NCBI RefSeq assembly: GCF_039912695.1
Contig: NZ_JBDSPJ010000013.1
Location: forward strand, 1 to 64,000
DNA length: 64,000 nucleotides
Reading direction: 5' to 3'
From: Pseudolysinimonas_A sp039912695
GTDB lineage: Bacteria; Actinomycetota; Actinomycetes; Actinomycetales; Microbacteriaceae
Positions 18,030 through 26,664 of the stretch are shown here, piece after piece. The translations under genes and the position numbers were made by a program. The notes below the pieces were generated by a model, which was given only the letters and a program-made list of their open reading frames with translations, was not told the origin of the DNA and did no database searches. Each line of letters begins with the position of its first letter. Position 1 is the first letter of the stretch.

Positions 18030-19061
18030 CTAGACCACCATCCCGAACTGCTGGGAGAAGCGCACGTCACCCTCGACCATGTCGCGCATGTCGTTCATGT
18101 CGTTGCGGAACTGCAGGGTGCGCTCGATCCCCATCCCGAACGCGAAGCCCTGATACACCTCGGGGTCGACTCCCGCGCTACGCAACACGTTCGGGTTGAC
18201 CATTCCGCAGCCGCCCCACTCAACCCACCGCGCGCCGCCCTTGGCGTTGGGCTGCCAGACATCCATCTCGGCGCTCGGCTCGGTGAACGGAAAGTAATTC
18301 GGGCGTAGGCGGATCTGCGCACCCTCACCGAACATCGCGCGCGCGAGGTGCTCGAGGGTGCCGCGAAGGTGCGCCATCGTCAGACCCTTGTCGATCGCGA
18401 TGCCCTCGATCTGGTGGAAGACCGGCGTGTGCGTGGCATCCAGTTCGTCTTTGCGAAACACCTTGCCGGGCGCGACGACGTAGAGCGGCAGCGGCCGTTC
18501 AAGCAGCGAGCGAATCTGCACGTTCGAGGTTTGGCTGCGCAACACGAGATACCTGTCGGCCGGTTCGACGTAGAAGGTGTCTTGTTCGCCGCGCGCCGGG
18601 TGGTCGGGATCGATGTTGAGAGCGTCGAAGTTGAACCAGGCGTGCTCGAGTTCGGGCCCTTCCGCGACCTCCCAGCCCATCCCGACGAAGACGTCGCCCA
18701 TCTGCTCCATCAACAGCGAGAGTGGATGGCGGGCACCCCGTCGCCGGCGCGAGGGCACGGCGGTCACGTCAATGGCCTCGGCCGCGAGCTTCGCGTGCTC
18801 CTCCGCGGCCAGGATGCTCTCTTCGGCGGTAGCAAGAGCCGCAGTGACCGCGGCACGGGCTTCGCCGACCAATTTTCCGGCCGCAGCCTTCTGGTCGGCG
18901 GGCACCTCACGCATCGACGCGCTGAACTGCGAGAGCGGGCTCCCGTCAGCGGTGTGAGCCGAGCGGGCCGCCTTGAGCGAGATCGAATCCTGGGCCTGCG
19001 AGATCGCACTCAGGGCAGCGGCGACGGCCTCAGCGACAGCCTTCGGAGTGATCTCGGACAC
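18030..19061 (-). CDS. pheS: Phenylalanyl-tRNA synthetase alpha subunit
   Basis: Catalytic subunit of PheRS. The 343-residue protein has an N-terminal coiled coil and the class II core with MEQMGDVFVGMGWEVAEGPE, TSNVQIR (motif 2 region) and the C-terminal GFAFGMGIERTLQFRN (motif 3). The GTG at 19061 gives the usual length; TAGGCT lies eight bases upstream, so the transcript may be nearly leaderless. The open frame continues to 19139 without homologous residues. It follows the methyltransferase gene by 41 bases. Confidence 0.95.
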   Translation of the reverse strand: MSEITPKAVAEAVAAALSAISQAQDSISLKAARSAHTADGSPLSQFSASMREVPADQKAAAGKLVGEARAAVTAALATAEESILAAEEHAKLAAEAIDVTAVPSRRRRGARHPLSLLMEQMGDVFVGMGWEVAEGPELEHAWFNFDALNIDPDHPARGEQDTFYVEPADRYLVLRSQTSNVQIRSLLERPLPLYVVAPGKVFRKDELDATHTPVFHQIEGIAIDKGLTMAHLRGTLEHLARAMFGEGAQIRLRPNYFPFTEPSAEMDVWQPNAKGGARWVEWGGCGMVNPNVLRSAGVDPEVYQGFAFGMGIERTLQFRNDMNDMRDMVEGDVRFSQQFGMVV

Positions 19062-19102
19062 GAGTATCGAGCCTACTGTTCTGCGGGTTGGGGGCTGCGC
19101 GT

Positions 19103-19897
19103 TCAGCTGCGCTGCGCAAACGCGCTCTCGTAGAGACACACGGATGCCGCCGTCGCCAGATTCATCGACTCGGCATGGCCGTAGATGGGCACCCGCACCA
19201 CCCGATCGGCAAGTCGCAGTTGCTCATCCGGCAGTCCATGCGCCTCGTTGCCGAACACCCAGGCCGTGGGCGCCGCCAGGATGTCGCGGACCTTCGGCAG
19301 ATCCGCACCCTTCACGTCGGCCGCAAGCACCTGCATCCCGATCCCCCGCACTGCCGCGAGCGCGTCGTCGAGGGTCACGTTCTGCGCGACCGGCAGATGG
19401 AAGATCGAACCCGTCGTCGAGCGCACGACCTTGGGGTTGTAGGCATCCACACTGTTGCCGGTGAAGATCACCGCGTCGGCGCCCGCAGAATCGGCCGCGC
19501 GGATGATGGTGCCGGCGTTGCCGGGATCCCGCACCTCTTCGAGAATCGCCACCAACTTCGGGGATCCGGCCATCAACTCGGCCAGAGACGACGGGAAGCG
19601 ACGGCAGGTCGCGAGTACCCCCTGCGGGGTCACGGTGTCGGCCATCGTCTCGAGCACAGAGTCAGAGACTCGCTCAACGTCGATCCCGGCTTCGGTCGCG
19701 GCCTGCACCAATGCCGTATGGCGGTCAGCGGCCTGCCGAGTCATAAAGAGGTCGACCAGCAATTCGCGATGGAAAGTGAGGGCTTCCTCGACGGCCTGAG
19801 GTCCCTCAACCAGGAAGAGCCCAGTCTCGTCGCGCGCCTGCCGTTTGGCGAGCTTCGCAACAGCGCGAACCCGCGGCGAGCGCGGATTGTCGATCAT
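19103..19897 (-). CDS. TrmH/SpoU-family RNA 2'-O-methyltransferase
   Basis: A 264-residue SPOUT methyltransferase. Motif 1 NAGTIIRAADSAG, motif 2 VFGNEAHGL and motif 3 VPIYGHAESMNLATAASV form the knotted SAM site, and the N-terminal part holds an RNA-binding substrate domain. Position next to pheST and after rplT is common in actinobacteria, which suggests an rRNA target (23S), but the exact nucleotide cannot be read from sequence. TACCCT lies exactly six bases before the ATG, indicating a leaderless mRNA. Confidence 0.93.
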   Translation of the reverse strand: MIDNPRSPRVRAVAKLAKRQARDETGLFLVEGPQAVEEALTFHRELLVDLFMTRQAADRHTALVQAATEAGIDVERVSDSVLETMADTVTPQGVLATCRRFPSSLAELMAGSPKLVAILEEVRDPGNAGTIIRAADSAGADAVIFTGNSVDAYNPKVVRSTTGSIFHLPVAQNVTLDDALAAVRGIGMQVLAADVKGADLPKVRDILAAPTAWVFGNEAHGLPDEQLRLADRVVRVPIYGHAESMNLATAASVCLYESAFAQRS

Positions 19898-19903
19898 GTC
19901 ATG

Positions 19904-19909
19904 AGGGTA
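19904..19909 (-). promoter_or_regulatory. -10 box of leaderless RNA methyltransferase gene
   Basis: Minus-strand TACCCT, six bases, then ATG at 19897. No clear -35. Confidence 0.45.
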
Positions 19910-19964
19910 TCGAGGCGGGATGAACGGAGCATGAATGCCCCGCCGTCGCCCCCTCGTATCTCAG

Positions 19965-20026
19965 GGCTATTTGCCCGAAATGGGGCCGTCCCGTTGCCGG
20001 GAGGCCCCATTTTTGGGCAAATAGCC
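19965..20026. terminator. Long imperfect palindrome after rplT
   Basis: A 62-base hairpin: GGCTATTTGCCC pairs with GGGCAAATAGCC (12 bp), AAATGGGGCC with GGCCCCATTT (10 bp), and TCCCG with CGGGA around a TTGC loop, with only small bulges. It is placed to terminate infC-rpmI-rplT transcription. It is longer than a normal terminator stem and lacks a T-run on the minus strand, so a mobile or repeated element is an alternative. Confidence 0.65.
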
Positions 20027-20032
20027 GAAGGA

Positions 20033-20422
20033 CTACGCGGCGGGCTGAGCCTTGGCGTTAACGTCTTCGGGAAGCGCCGCCTTGGCGACGGCGACGAGAC
20101 CCGCGAATGCGGTGGGCTCGTTGACGGCCAGCTCGGCGAGGATGCGACGGTCGACCTCGACACCAGCAAGGCCGAGGCCCTGGATGAGGCGGTTGTAGGT
20201 CAGACCGTTCGCGCGGGCAGCCGCGTTGATGCGCTGAATCCAGAGGCGACGGAACTCGCCCTTCTTCGCGCGACGGTCACGATAGGCGTAGACGAGGGAG
20301 TGGGTGACCTGCTCCTTCGCCTTGCGGTACAACCGCGAGCGCTGGCCGCGGTAGCCCTCGGCGCGCTCGAGGATAGTGCGGCGCTTCTTGGCGGCGTTAA
20401 CCGCTCTCTTGACACGTGCCAT
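20033..20422 (-). CDS. rplT: 50S ribosomal protein L20
   Basis: Early-assembly large-subunit protein that binds 23S rRNA. 129 residues, starting MARVKRAVNAAKKRRTILE as in all L20 proteins. AAGGA precedes the ATG. Last gene of infC-rpmI-rplT. Confidence 0.98.
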   Translation of the reverse strand: MARVKRAVNAAKKRRTILERAEGYRGQRSRLYRKAKEQVTHSLVYAYRDRRAKKGEFRRLWIQRINAAARANGLTYNRLIQGLGLAGVEVDRRILAELAVNEPTAFAGLVAVAKAALPEDVNAKAQPAA

Positions 20423-20479
20423 TTTTCTAAATCCTTCTCAAGGCTCTGTGGTCTAAGACTTTGTGGTCTGAACTCGGGC

Positions 20480-20682
20480 TTACTTGCCGCTCTTGCCGAG
20501 CAGACGCTTGATGATCTTCGCCTGCGTGTTCGGGAGTTCGACATCGCCGTTCAGGCGACGCGTTACGCGCGAAGGCTTCACCTCGAGGTGGTGGCGCATG
20601 CCCGCACCCTGCTTCAAGACCTTGCCGGTACCGGTGACCTTGAAGCGCTTCTTCGCACCGGAGTGCGACTTCATCTTGGGCA

Positions 20683-20683
<1 letters not shown>
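20480..20683 (-). CDS. rpmI: 50S ribosomal protein L35
   Basis: 67 residues, basic, with the family start MPKMKSHSGAKKRFKVTGTG. GAGGAG inside the end of infC serves as ribosome site, and the ATG shares one base with the infC stop (TAATG). Confidence 0.97.
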
Positions 20684-21333
<650 letters not shown>

Positions 21334-21555
21334 GTGTGGGTTCCTTCCGGTTGCGAAACGCACGAAGGAAAGCATCCACGCAAGACCAAAAAGTCTCACC
21401 TTCACCCTGACTACCGTGCCCCGCTCGTGAGAGCAGCGTCCGGCGGAGTGAAAACTGACCCGATAATCTTGAGGACTACCGGGTGGGAGGATTCTCCACT
21501 TCGTTTCCGAGGAGATGGCCTCGGAGCCCGGATGAGCATAGCAGAGGACTTTGAG
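21334..21555. promoter_or_regulatory. Divergent infC / DUF1844 intergenic region
   Basis: About 220 bases hold the infC leader (minus) and the promoter of the DUF1844 gene (plus). GATAAT-like sequence near 21462 on the plus strand is a weak -10 candidate. A 6-bp stem CCGAGG/CCTCGG lies at about 21508-21526. No further gene is seen. Confidence 0.45.
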
Positions 21556-21915
21556 ATGACACAGGGCGCATTCGGGCAGCATTTGGATGAGGTCGAGCCC
21601 GAGGTTCGCGACATCTCCGAAGTTCCCGCGGTTGAGGTCATCAACACCGTCGCGGTTCACCTGCTGTCAGCGGCCGCCGTTCAGTGTGGCCTCGCCGACG
21701 GACCTGACGCCAAGCCCGACCTCGACGAGGCGCGCAAGCTCATCGATGCCCTCGCCGGCCTCGTCATCGCCGCCGCTCCGCACCTGGGGGATCACCACGC
21801 CCGTGCTCTGCGCGACGGCCTGCGATCAGTGCAACTCGCGTTCCGTGAAGCCTCCCCCGTTCCCGACGCGATCGGCGCCGGTCCGGGCGAGAAGTGGACC
21901 GGCCCGGTCACCTGA
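21556..21915 (+). CDS. DUF1844 protein
   Basis: A 119-residue, helical, acidic protein of unknown role. Core: VINTVAVHLLSAAAVQCGLA and LDEARKLIDALAGLVIAAAPHLG. The family is regularly found beside infC in actinobacteria. The ATG at 21556 is preferred because GAGGA lies 7 bases before it; an ATG at 21532 has no ribosome site. Confidence 0.85.
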   Translation: MTQGAFGQHLDEVEPEVRDISEVPAVEVINTVAVHLLSAAAVQCGLADGPDAKPDLDEARKLIDALAGLVIAAAPHLGDHHARALRDGLRSVQLAFREASPVPDAIGAGPGEKWTGPVT

Positions 21916-21932
21916 TCGGTTCTCGTCGGGTC

Positions 21933-22685
21933 TTAGAGACTCTCCAGACGCACGGCGATCGAGTCGACGCGATCGGCGATCATCTCCGATGCCGCCCAAG
22001 CGTTGCCGAGACGGGTGAGGAGAGCATCCAACTGTTCGCTGTCGAGCCCCGCGTCGAGCGTGAGGTGCACGAGGAGTTCGGGACCGGCGAGGCGCGCATC
22101 AGGGTCGCCGGGCGCGAGTTGGACGGCGCGCACGGCGGGTTCCGATTCTGAGGCGACCAAGAATGCCGCGAGCACTCCCTCATCGAGGAAGCAGGGAGTG
22201 AAGCGCGTTGCCGCGGCGAGCTGCTGAAATGCGGTGCGACGGATCGCGACCTCGGTCGGCGAGCCGGGGTCGAGAACGATGGCGCCGACGTCATCCGCCG
22301 CCGCCGAGAGAGCAGCACGGGTTGCGGCGACCGGAATCGGGCGGGCGACCGGGTTCCACGCGCGCATCGTGTCGACCGACGAGAAGACCGGAAGCACCGA
22401 CCGACCGTCTGGGCCCTCGACGGTGACCAGCGAGAGTTCCTGGGTCTTGTCGACGAGCTGTCCGTGCGCGCCGACGCCCTCGTCACCGCGTTCGGCCAGC
22501 AGCGGCACCAACACACGGGCGGAAGCCAGGGCCGCGACGACCTCGGTCATCCCGAGGTCGTGCGCGCGAAAACGGCGCACGGTCTCGATCAGGAGCGCGT
22601 CGGCCGAGCCGTCATCCGCCGCGTTGTCGTTCGTCTGGAACGAACGCCCGTCGAACGGGATGCCGGCTGAGTCGGCGTGGCTCAC
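21933..22685 (-). CDS. SseB-family protein
   Basis: A 250-residue soluble protein with the SseB N-terminal pattern (LASARVLVPLLAERG, LPVFSSVDTMRAWNP) and a C-terminal second region. The molecular function is not established. It starts with GTG nine bases after the priA stop and is probably the last gene of the his run. Confidence 0.85.
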   Translation of the reverse strand: MSHADSAGIPFDGRSFQTNDNAADDGSADALLIETVRRFRAHDLGMTEVVAALASARVLVPLLAERGDEGVGAHGQLVDKTQELSLVTVEGPDGRSVLPVFSSVDTMRAWNPVARPIPVAATRAALSAAADDVGAIVLDPGSPTEVAIRRTAFQQLAAATRFTPCFLDEGVLAAFLVASESEPAVRAVQLAPGDPDARLAGPELLVHLTLDAGLDSEQLDALLTRLGNAWAASEMIADRVDSIAVRLESL

Positions 22686-22694
22686 GGGCGGGAC

Positions 22695-23444
22695 TCAGTC
22701 GCCCGCGACGTCGAGCGCTTCGGTGAGCGTGAACGCACCCGCGTAGAGCGCTTTGCCGACGATCGCACCCTCGAGGCCCTGTGGCACGAGTCGGCGAAGG
22801 TCCGAGATGTCGTCGAGGGTCGCAATACCGCCCGAGGCAATGACCGGTCTGTCGGTGCGCGCACACACCTGCGCGAGCAAGTCGAGGTTCGGTCCTTTGA
22901 GGGTGCCGTCCTTCGTGACGTCGGTCACGACGTAGCGTGAACAGCCGGCGGCCTCGAGGCGATCGAACACCTGCCAGAGATCGCCGCCCTCCTCCGTCCA
23001 GCCGCGGGCGGCGAGAGTCGTGCCCCGCACGTCGAGGCCGACCGCTACGGCATCCCCAAACTCGGCGATGACGTGGGCTGCCCACTCCGGGTTCTCCAGG
23101 GCGGCGGTGCCGAGGTTGATGCGCTTGGCCCCGGTAGCCAGCGCGGCTTCGAGCGACGCGTCGTCGCGGATGCCGCCTGACAGCTCGATATTGACGCGCC
23201 CCGGCGTGTTTTTGATGACCTTGCGGATGGCTGCGTGGTTGTTGCCGCGACCGAAGGCGGCATCCAGATCGACGAGGTGGATCCATTCAGCGCCCTGGCT
23301 GACCCAGTTGTCGGCTGCCTCGACCGGATCGCCGTAGGACGTCTCGCTGCCCGCCTCGCCCTGCGTGAGCCTCACGGCTTTGCCGTCGGCGACGTCCACT
23401 GCCGGAAGCAGAATGAGTTGGGGCGCGGTGTTGAACTCGGTCAC
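22695..23444 (-). CDS. priA: Phosphoribosyl isomerase A (HisA/PriA)
   Basis: A (beta/alpha)8 enzyme of 249 residues that isomerises ProFAR in histidine synthesis and, in most actinobacteria, also PRA in tryptophan synthesis. Visible: LLPAVDVADGKAVRLTQG with the first catalytic Asp, IELSGGIRDD, YVVTDVTKDGTLKGPN with the second Asp, and VIASGGIATLDD. The dual role is inferred from phylum; no trpF is seen in this window. The GTG start has no ribosome site. Confidence 0.93.
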   Translation of the reverse strand: MTEFNTAPQLILLPAVDVADGKAVRLTQGEAGSETSYGDPVEAADNWVSQGAEWIHLVDLDAAFGRGNNHAAIRKVIKNTPGRVNIELSGGIRDDASLEAALATGAKRINLGTAALENPEWAAHVIAEFGDAVAVGLDVRGTTLAARGWTEEGGDLWQVFDRLEAAGCSRYVVTDVTKDGTLKGPNLDLLAQVCARTDRPVIASGGIATLDDISDLRRLVPQGLEGAIVGKALYAGAFTLTEALDVAGD

Positions 23445-23493
23445 GAGACAGTGAGCGTACTAGAGCGCGAACGTATCGCGCGGTGGAGTGTTG

Positions 23494-23519
23494 AGCTAAG
23501 GCGCTTTCGCGCCTTAGCT
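23494..23519 (-). terminator. Hairpin between hisH and priA
   Basis: Perfect 11-bp stem AGCTAAGGCGC/GCGCCTTAGCT with a TTTC loop, 37 bases after the hisH stop and 50 bases before priA. It may attenuate or protect transcript ends inside the his cluster, making priA-sseB partly independent. Confidence 0.6.
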
Positions 23520-23556
23520 GCGACCCCAGCGCCGATGGTCGTCCGACCGTCGGTTC

Positions 23557-24195
23557 TCACAGCGTGCCCAGCCAGTTGGCCAGCAGGCGAAGACCGGCAT
23601 CCCCCGACTTCTCGGGGTGGAACTGGGTCGCCGACAGCGGGCCGTTCTCGGCCGCGGCGACAAAACGCCCGCCGTGATCGGCCCAGGTGACCTTCGGAGG
23701 TGCGAAAGCTCCATACGGGTCGAGGCTCCAGTTGCGAGCCGCGTTCGAGTGCACAAAGTAGAAACGTTCATCGCGGATGCCGTCAAACAGCGCCGAATCC
23801 TCCGGAGCTTCGACGGTGTTCCACCCCATGTGCGGCAGCACCGGGGCGTGAAGTTCGTCGACGACGCCCGGCCAGTTGCCGAGGCCCTCTGTGTCGGTGC
23901 CGCGCTCGATGCCGCGGTCAAACAGCACCTGCATGCCCACGCAGATTCCGAGCACGGGACGCCCACCGGCCAGTCGGCGTTCGATCAGCTCGCCACCCCG
24001 CACGTCGTTCAGTGCCCCCATGACAGCCGCGAAGGCGCCCACCCCGGGAACCACGAGGCCGTCGGCCTCGGCCACCCGGGTGCGGTCGGCGGTCAGCTCG
24101 ACGCGGGCACCGGCCGCCTCAAGCGCCTTGGCGGCCGAATGCACGTTTCCGGAGCCGTAGTCGAGGACGACAACGGCAGGTCGTTTCAACGTCAC
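23557..24195 (-). CDS. hisH: Imidazole glycerol phosphate synthase, glutaminase subunit
   Basis: Releases ammonia from glutamine for HisF. The 212-residue class I amidotransferase has the nucleophile Cys in GICVGMQ and the His/Glu pair in FHPEKS. HisF is not in this window. It starts 16 bases after the hisB stop. Confidence 0.96.
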   Translation of the reverse strand: MTLKRPAVVVLDYGSGNVHSAAKALEAAGARVELTADRTRVAEADGLVVPGVGAFAAVMGALNDVRGGELIERRLAGGRPVLGICVGMQVLFDRGIERGTDTEGLGNWPGVVDELHAPVLPHMGWNTVEAPEDSALFDGIRDERFYFVHSNAARNWSLDPYGAFAPPKVTWADHGGRFVAAAENGPLSATQFHPEKSGDAGLRLLANWLGTL

Positions 24196-24211
24196 AGTTG
24201 GGCAGCCACGG

Positions 24212-24814
24212 CTACAGGGCGCCCTTGGTTGACGGGATCCCGGTCACCCGTGCGTCGTGCTGCACCGCTTGGCGAAGCGCGCGTGCAAAGGCCTTAAATT
24301 CTGCTTCGGCGATGTGGTGCGGGTCACGACCGCCGAGCACGGTGATGTGGATCGTCAGGCCAGCGTTGAACGCGATCGCCTCAAACACGTGCCGCACCAT
24401 CGACCCGGTGAAATGCCCACCGATCAGGTGGTGCGCGAACCCGTCGGGTTCCCCGGTGTGAACGAGATACGGACGCCCGGAGACATCCACGACCGCCTGA
24501 ACAATCGCCTCGTCGAGCGGGACGAGCGCGTCACCGTACCGGCCGATTCCCACCTTGTCGCCGAGCGCCTGCTTGATCGCCTGGCCGAGCACGATTCCGG
24601 TGTCTTCGACCGTGTGGTGCACGTCGATGTCGGTGTCGCCTGTCGCTTTCACGGTCAGGTCGATGAGGGAATGCTTGCTGAAAGCCGTCAACAGGTGGTC
24701 GAAGAAGGGCACCGTGGTGTCAATCGACGAGGTGCCGGTGCCGTCGAGGTCGAGGCTGAGCTCGATCGTCGACTCGCTGGTCTTTCGCGAGACTTTCGCA
24801 GTGCGGGAGGCCAT
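24212..24814 (-). CDS. hisB: Imidazoleglycerol-phosphate dehydratase
   Basis: Mn-dependent dehydration of IGP. 200 residues, the monofunctional actinobacterial form without the phosphatase domain. Metal motifs HHTVEDTGI and DPHHIAEAEFKA are present. The ATG follows TAAGCT by six bases. That TAAGCT contains the hisC stop, so an internal leaderless promoter is possible but could be fortuitous. Confidence 0.97.
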   Translation of the reverse strand: MASRTAKVSRKTSESTIELSLDLDGTGTSSIDTTVPFFDHLLTAFSKHSLIDLTVKATGDTDIDVHHTVEDTGIVLGQAIKQALGDKVGIGRYGDALVPLDEAIVQAVVDVSGRPYLVHTGEPDGFAHHLIGGHFTGSMVRHVFEAIAFNAGLTIHITVLGGRDPHHIAEAEFKAFARALRQAVQHDARVTGIPSTKGAL

Positions 24815-24823
24815 AGCTGGAGC

Positions 24824-25930
24824 TTAGGCGGCGCCACCCGGTCCGAGGTCGGCCAACGCGCTGAGGAAATAGGTCGTCTCCTCTTCGGTACCGGCCGTGA
24901 CGCGCAACGCGCCCGGCAGGCCGACATCCCGAATCAGGATGTCGCGGGCGAACAGCGCCTCGAAGGTCGCCTTCGGGTTGGTCAAGCCGTCGAACAGCAC
25001 GAAGTTGGCCCAACTCTCGTGAGCCCGGTAGCCGAGCACCGGGAGTTCGGCCAGCATCCGGTCGCGCTGTTCACGGATCTCGTCAACCATCGCCAGCATC
25101 TCCGGTGCGTGACGCAGGGCGGCAAGAGCAGCCGCCTGCGTGAGCGCTGACAGGTGGTAGGGCAACCTCACCAGTCGCAGCGCATCGGTGACGGCAGCGT
25201 CGGCGGCGAGGTAGCCGACCCGAACGCCCGCGAACGCGAAGGCCTTGCTCATCGTGCGCGACACAATCAGCCGTTCACGACCGGGCAGCAGTGTTAAGGC
25301 GCTCGGGATGTCGTCGGGCACGAATTCCGCATACGCCTCATCGACGAACACCATCCCGCGGCTCGCTTCATAGGCAGCCGCGATCGTGTCGAGGTGCAGA
25401 GGCGTGCCGGTCGGGTTGTTCGGGGCGCACAGGAACACGAGATCGGGATCGGTGCGTTCGATCGCCGCGACGACGGTCTCGGGCGAGATCGCGTAGCCGG
25501 CATCGCGTTGCGCCGTGACCCAGGTCGTCCCGGTCCCCGAGGCGATGATCGGATGCATCGAATAGGTGGGCGGGAAGCCGAGAGCGCTGCGACCCGGACC
25601 GCCGAACGCTTGCAGCACGTGCTGGATGATTTCGTTCGACCCGTTCGCCGCCCAGATTTGGTCGGCGCCCAACCGCTGTTCGGCATCCAGTCCGGTGTTG
25701 AGGTATCCGGCCAAGGCCTCGCGAAGCTCGGTGAACTCGCGGTCGGGGTAACGGTTCGCTCCCAGAACTGCGTGGGCGAGCGACTCGACGATGTCTCGAG
25801 CGACAGCCTCAGGGATCGGGTGCGTGTTCTCGTTGACGTTCAATGCGTAACGCACCGGCTCCTGAGGAGCACCGTACGGGGAGAGGCCCCGAAGGTCATC
25901 GCGCAGCGGGAGATCGGAGAGTGACGCCAC
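24824..25930 (-). CDS. hisC: Histidinol-phosphate aminotransferase
   Basis: PLP enzyme converting imidazole acetol phosphate to histidinol phosphate. 368 residues with FVDEAYAEF, the PLP Lys in VSRTMSKAFAFAGVR and the phosphate Arg downstream. The GTG start follows TAGACT (25942-25937) by exactly six bases, so this is probably a leaderless first gene of hisC-hisB-hisH-priA-sseB. HisD, usually placed before hisC in actinobacteria, is absent here. Confidence 0.95.
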   Translation of the reverse strand: MASLSDLPLRDDLRGLSPYGAPQEPVRYALNVNENTHPIPEAVARDIVESLAHAVLGANRYPDREFTELREALAGYLNTGLDAEQRLGADQIWAANGSNEIIQHVLQAFGGPGRSALGFPPTYSMHPIIASGTGTTWVTAQRDAGYAISPETVVAAIERTDPDLVFLCAPNNPTGTPLHLDTIAAAYEASRGMVFVDEAYAEFVPDDIPSALTLLPGRERLIVSRTMSKAFAFAGVRVGYLAADAAVTDALRLVRLPYHLSALTQAAALAALRHAPEMLAMVDEIREQRDRMLAELPVLGYRAHESWANFVLFDGLTNPKATFEALFARDILIRDVGLPGALRVTAGTEEETTYFLSALADLGPGGAA

Positions 25931-25936
25931 CGCGCG

Positions 25937-25942
25937 AGTCTA
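25937..25942 (-). promoter_or_regulatory. -10 box of leaderless hisC
   Basis: Minus-strand TAGACT, six bases, then the GTG of hisC. No convincing -35. Confidence 0.5.
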
Positions 25943-25997
25943 CTGAGCAGCCGCGCGACCCGAGCCGCGGGGGCTCGGCGAGCGACTCTGCGGAACG

Positions 25998-26399
25998 CTA
26001 GTGCGCGTACTCTGCCGGGATCGCGAGACGCTGGCCCGGGTGAATCTCGGATGTCGTGAGCTGGTTGAGCGCGACGATCTGAGCCGCGAACTCGCGGGGG
26101 TCGGCGTTCGGCGCGACTTCGGCGGCGAGATCCCAGAGGGACTGCCCGCCGTCGACCGTCAGGTAGGTGAGGTACTGGGCCGGGGAGTCGTGCGTTGAGG
26201 AGTCTTGCGTCGCGGCCGCTCCCCCGGCATTCAGGCCGAAGAACAGGGCGAGCACCACCAACGGCGCAGCCGCGATCGTCGTGAAGACGACGCGGCCGCG
26301 CCGGGTGAGGCGGAGCCGGGACGCCGCGGGCCGGGGGGTGGCCGTGCGCGTCGAGAAACCCAGCACGCCCGTGTTGCTCGAAAGCGTCACCGTGGTCAT
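25998..26399 (-). CDS. LysM protein, likely SOS-induced cell division inhibitor
   Basis: A 133-residue protein: basic cytoplasmic N-terminus, one membrane helix at about 37-57 and a C-terminal LysM domain (LTVDGGQSLWDLAAEV to IHPGQRLAIPAEYAH) outside the cell, which would bind peptidoglycan. AGGAG precedes the ATG. It is transcribed divergently from lexA, and its -35/-10 (TTGAAC-N17-TATGTT) lie under two LexA boxes. The same arrangement, a small one-helix LysM protein beside lexA, is known for Bacillus YneA and Mycobacterium Rv2719c (ChiZ); the Corynebacterium divS gene is in the same place. A role in halting division during DNA damage is therefore a good inference. Confidence 0.85.
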   Translation of the reverse strand: MTTVTLSSNTGVLGFSTRTATPRPAASRLRLTRRGRVVFTTIAAAPLVVLALFFGLNAGGAAATQDSSTHDSPAQYLTYLTVDGGQSLWDLAAEVAPNADPREFAAQIVALNQLTTSEIHPGQRLAIPAEYAH

Positions 26400-26497
26400 C
26401 TCTGCTCCTGCCTATTTCTTGGGGAAACTGCTGGTTGTGGTCTCGCTTCCCGAACCCCAGGCGGCCGGGCCGGAGGTCCGGGAAGCGAATCTGTGTT

Positions 26498-26529
26498 CCG
26501 AACATACATTCGATCGAACATATGTTCAA
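26498..26529. promoter_or_regulatory. Two abutting LexA (SOS) boxes
   Basis: CCGAACATACATTCGA (26498-26513) and TCGAACATATGTTCAA (26514-26529) match the actinobacterial box CGAAC-N4-GTTCG and touch end to end (16 bp centre to centre). They cover the -10 TATGTT (26506-26501) and -35 TTGAAC (26529-26524) of the LysM gene. Confidence 0.88.
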
Positions 26530-26568
26530 CCCCTCCACAACGTTTCGGTTGCAAATCGGACGACACAC

Positions 26569-26584
26569 TCGAACAAATGTTTGT
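26569..26584. promoter_or_regulatory. LexA (SOS) box of lexA
   Basis: TCGAACAAATGTTTGT overlaps the lexA -35 TTGTCG (26581-26586), which is 17 bases from the -10 TACAGT (26604-26609). It would give autorepression. Confidence 0.82.
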
Positions 26585-26664
26585 CGGAACGGCTCGAAAC
26601 GGATACAGTTTCGATCGCGGGATGATTTGATCACCCGCCACCGACATCCCGCCAAGGAGGCACT

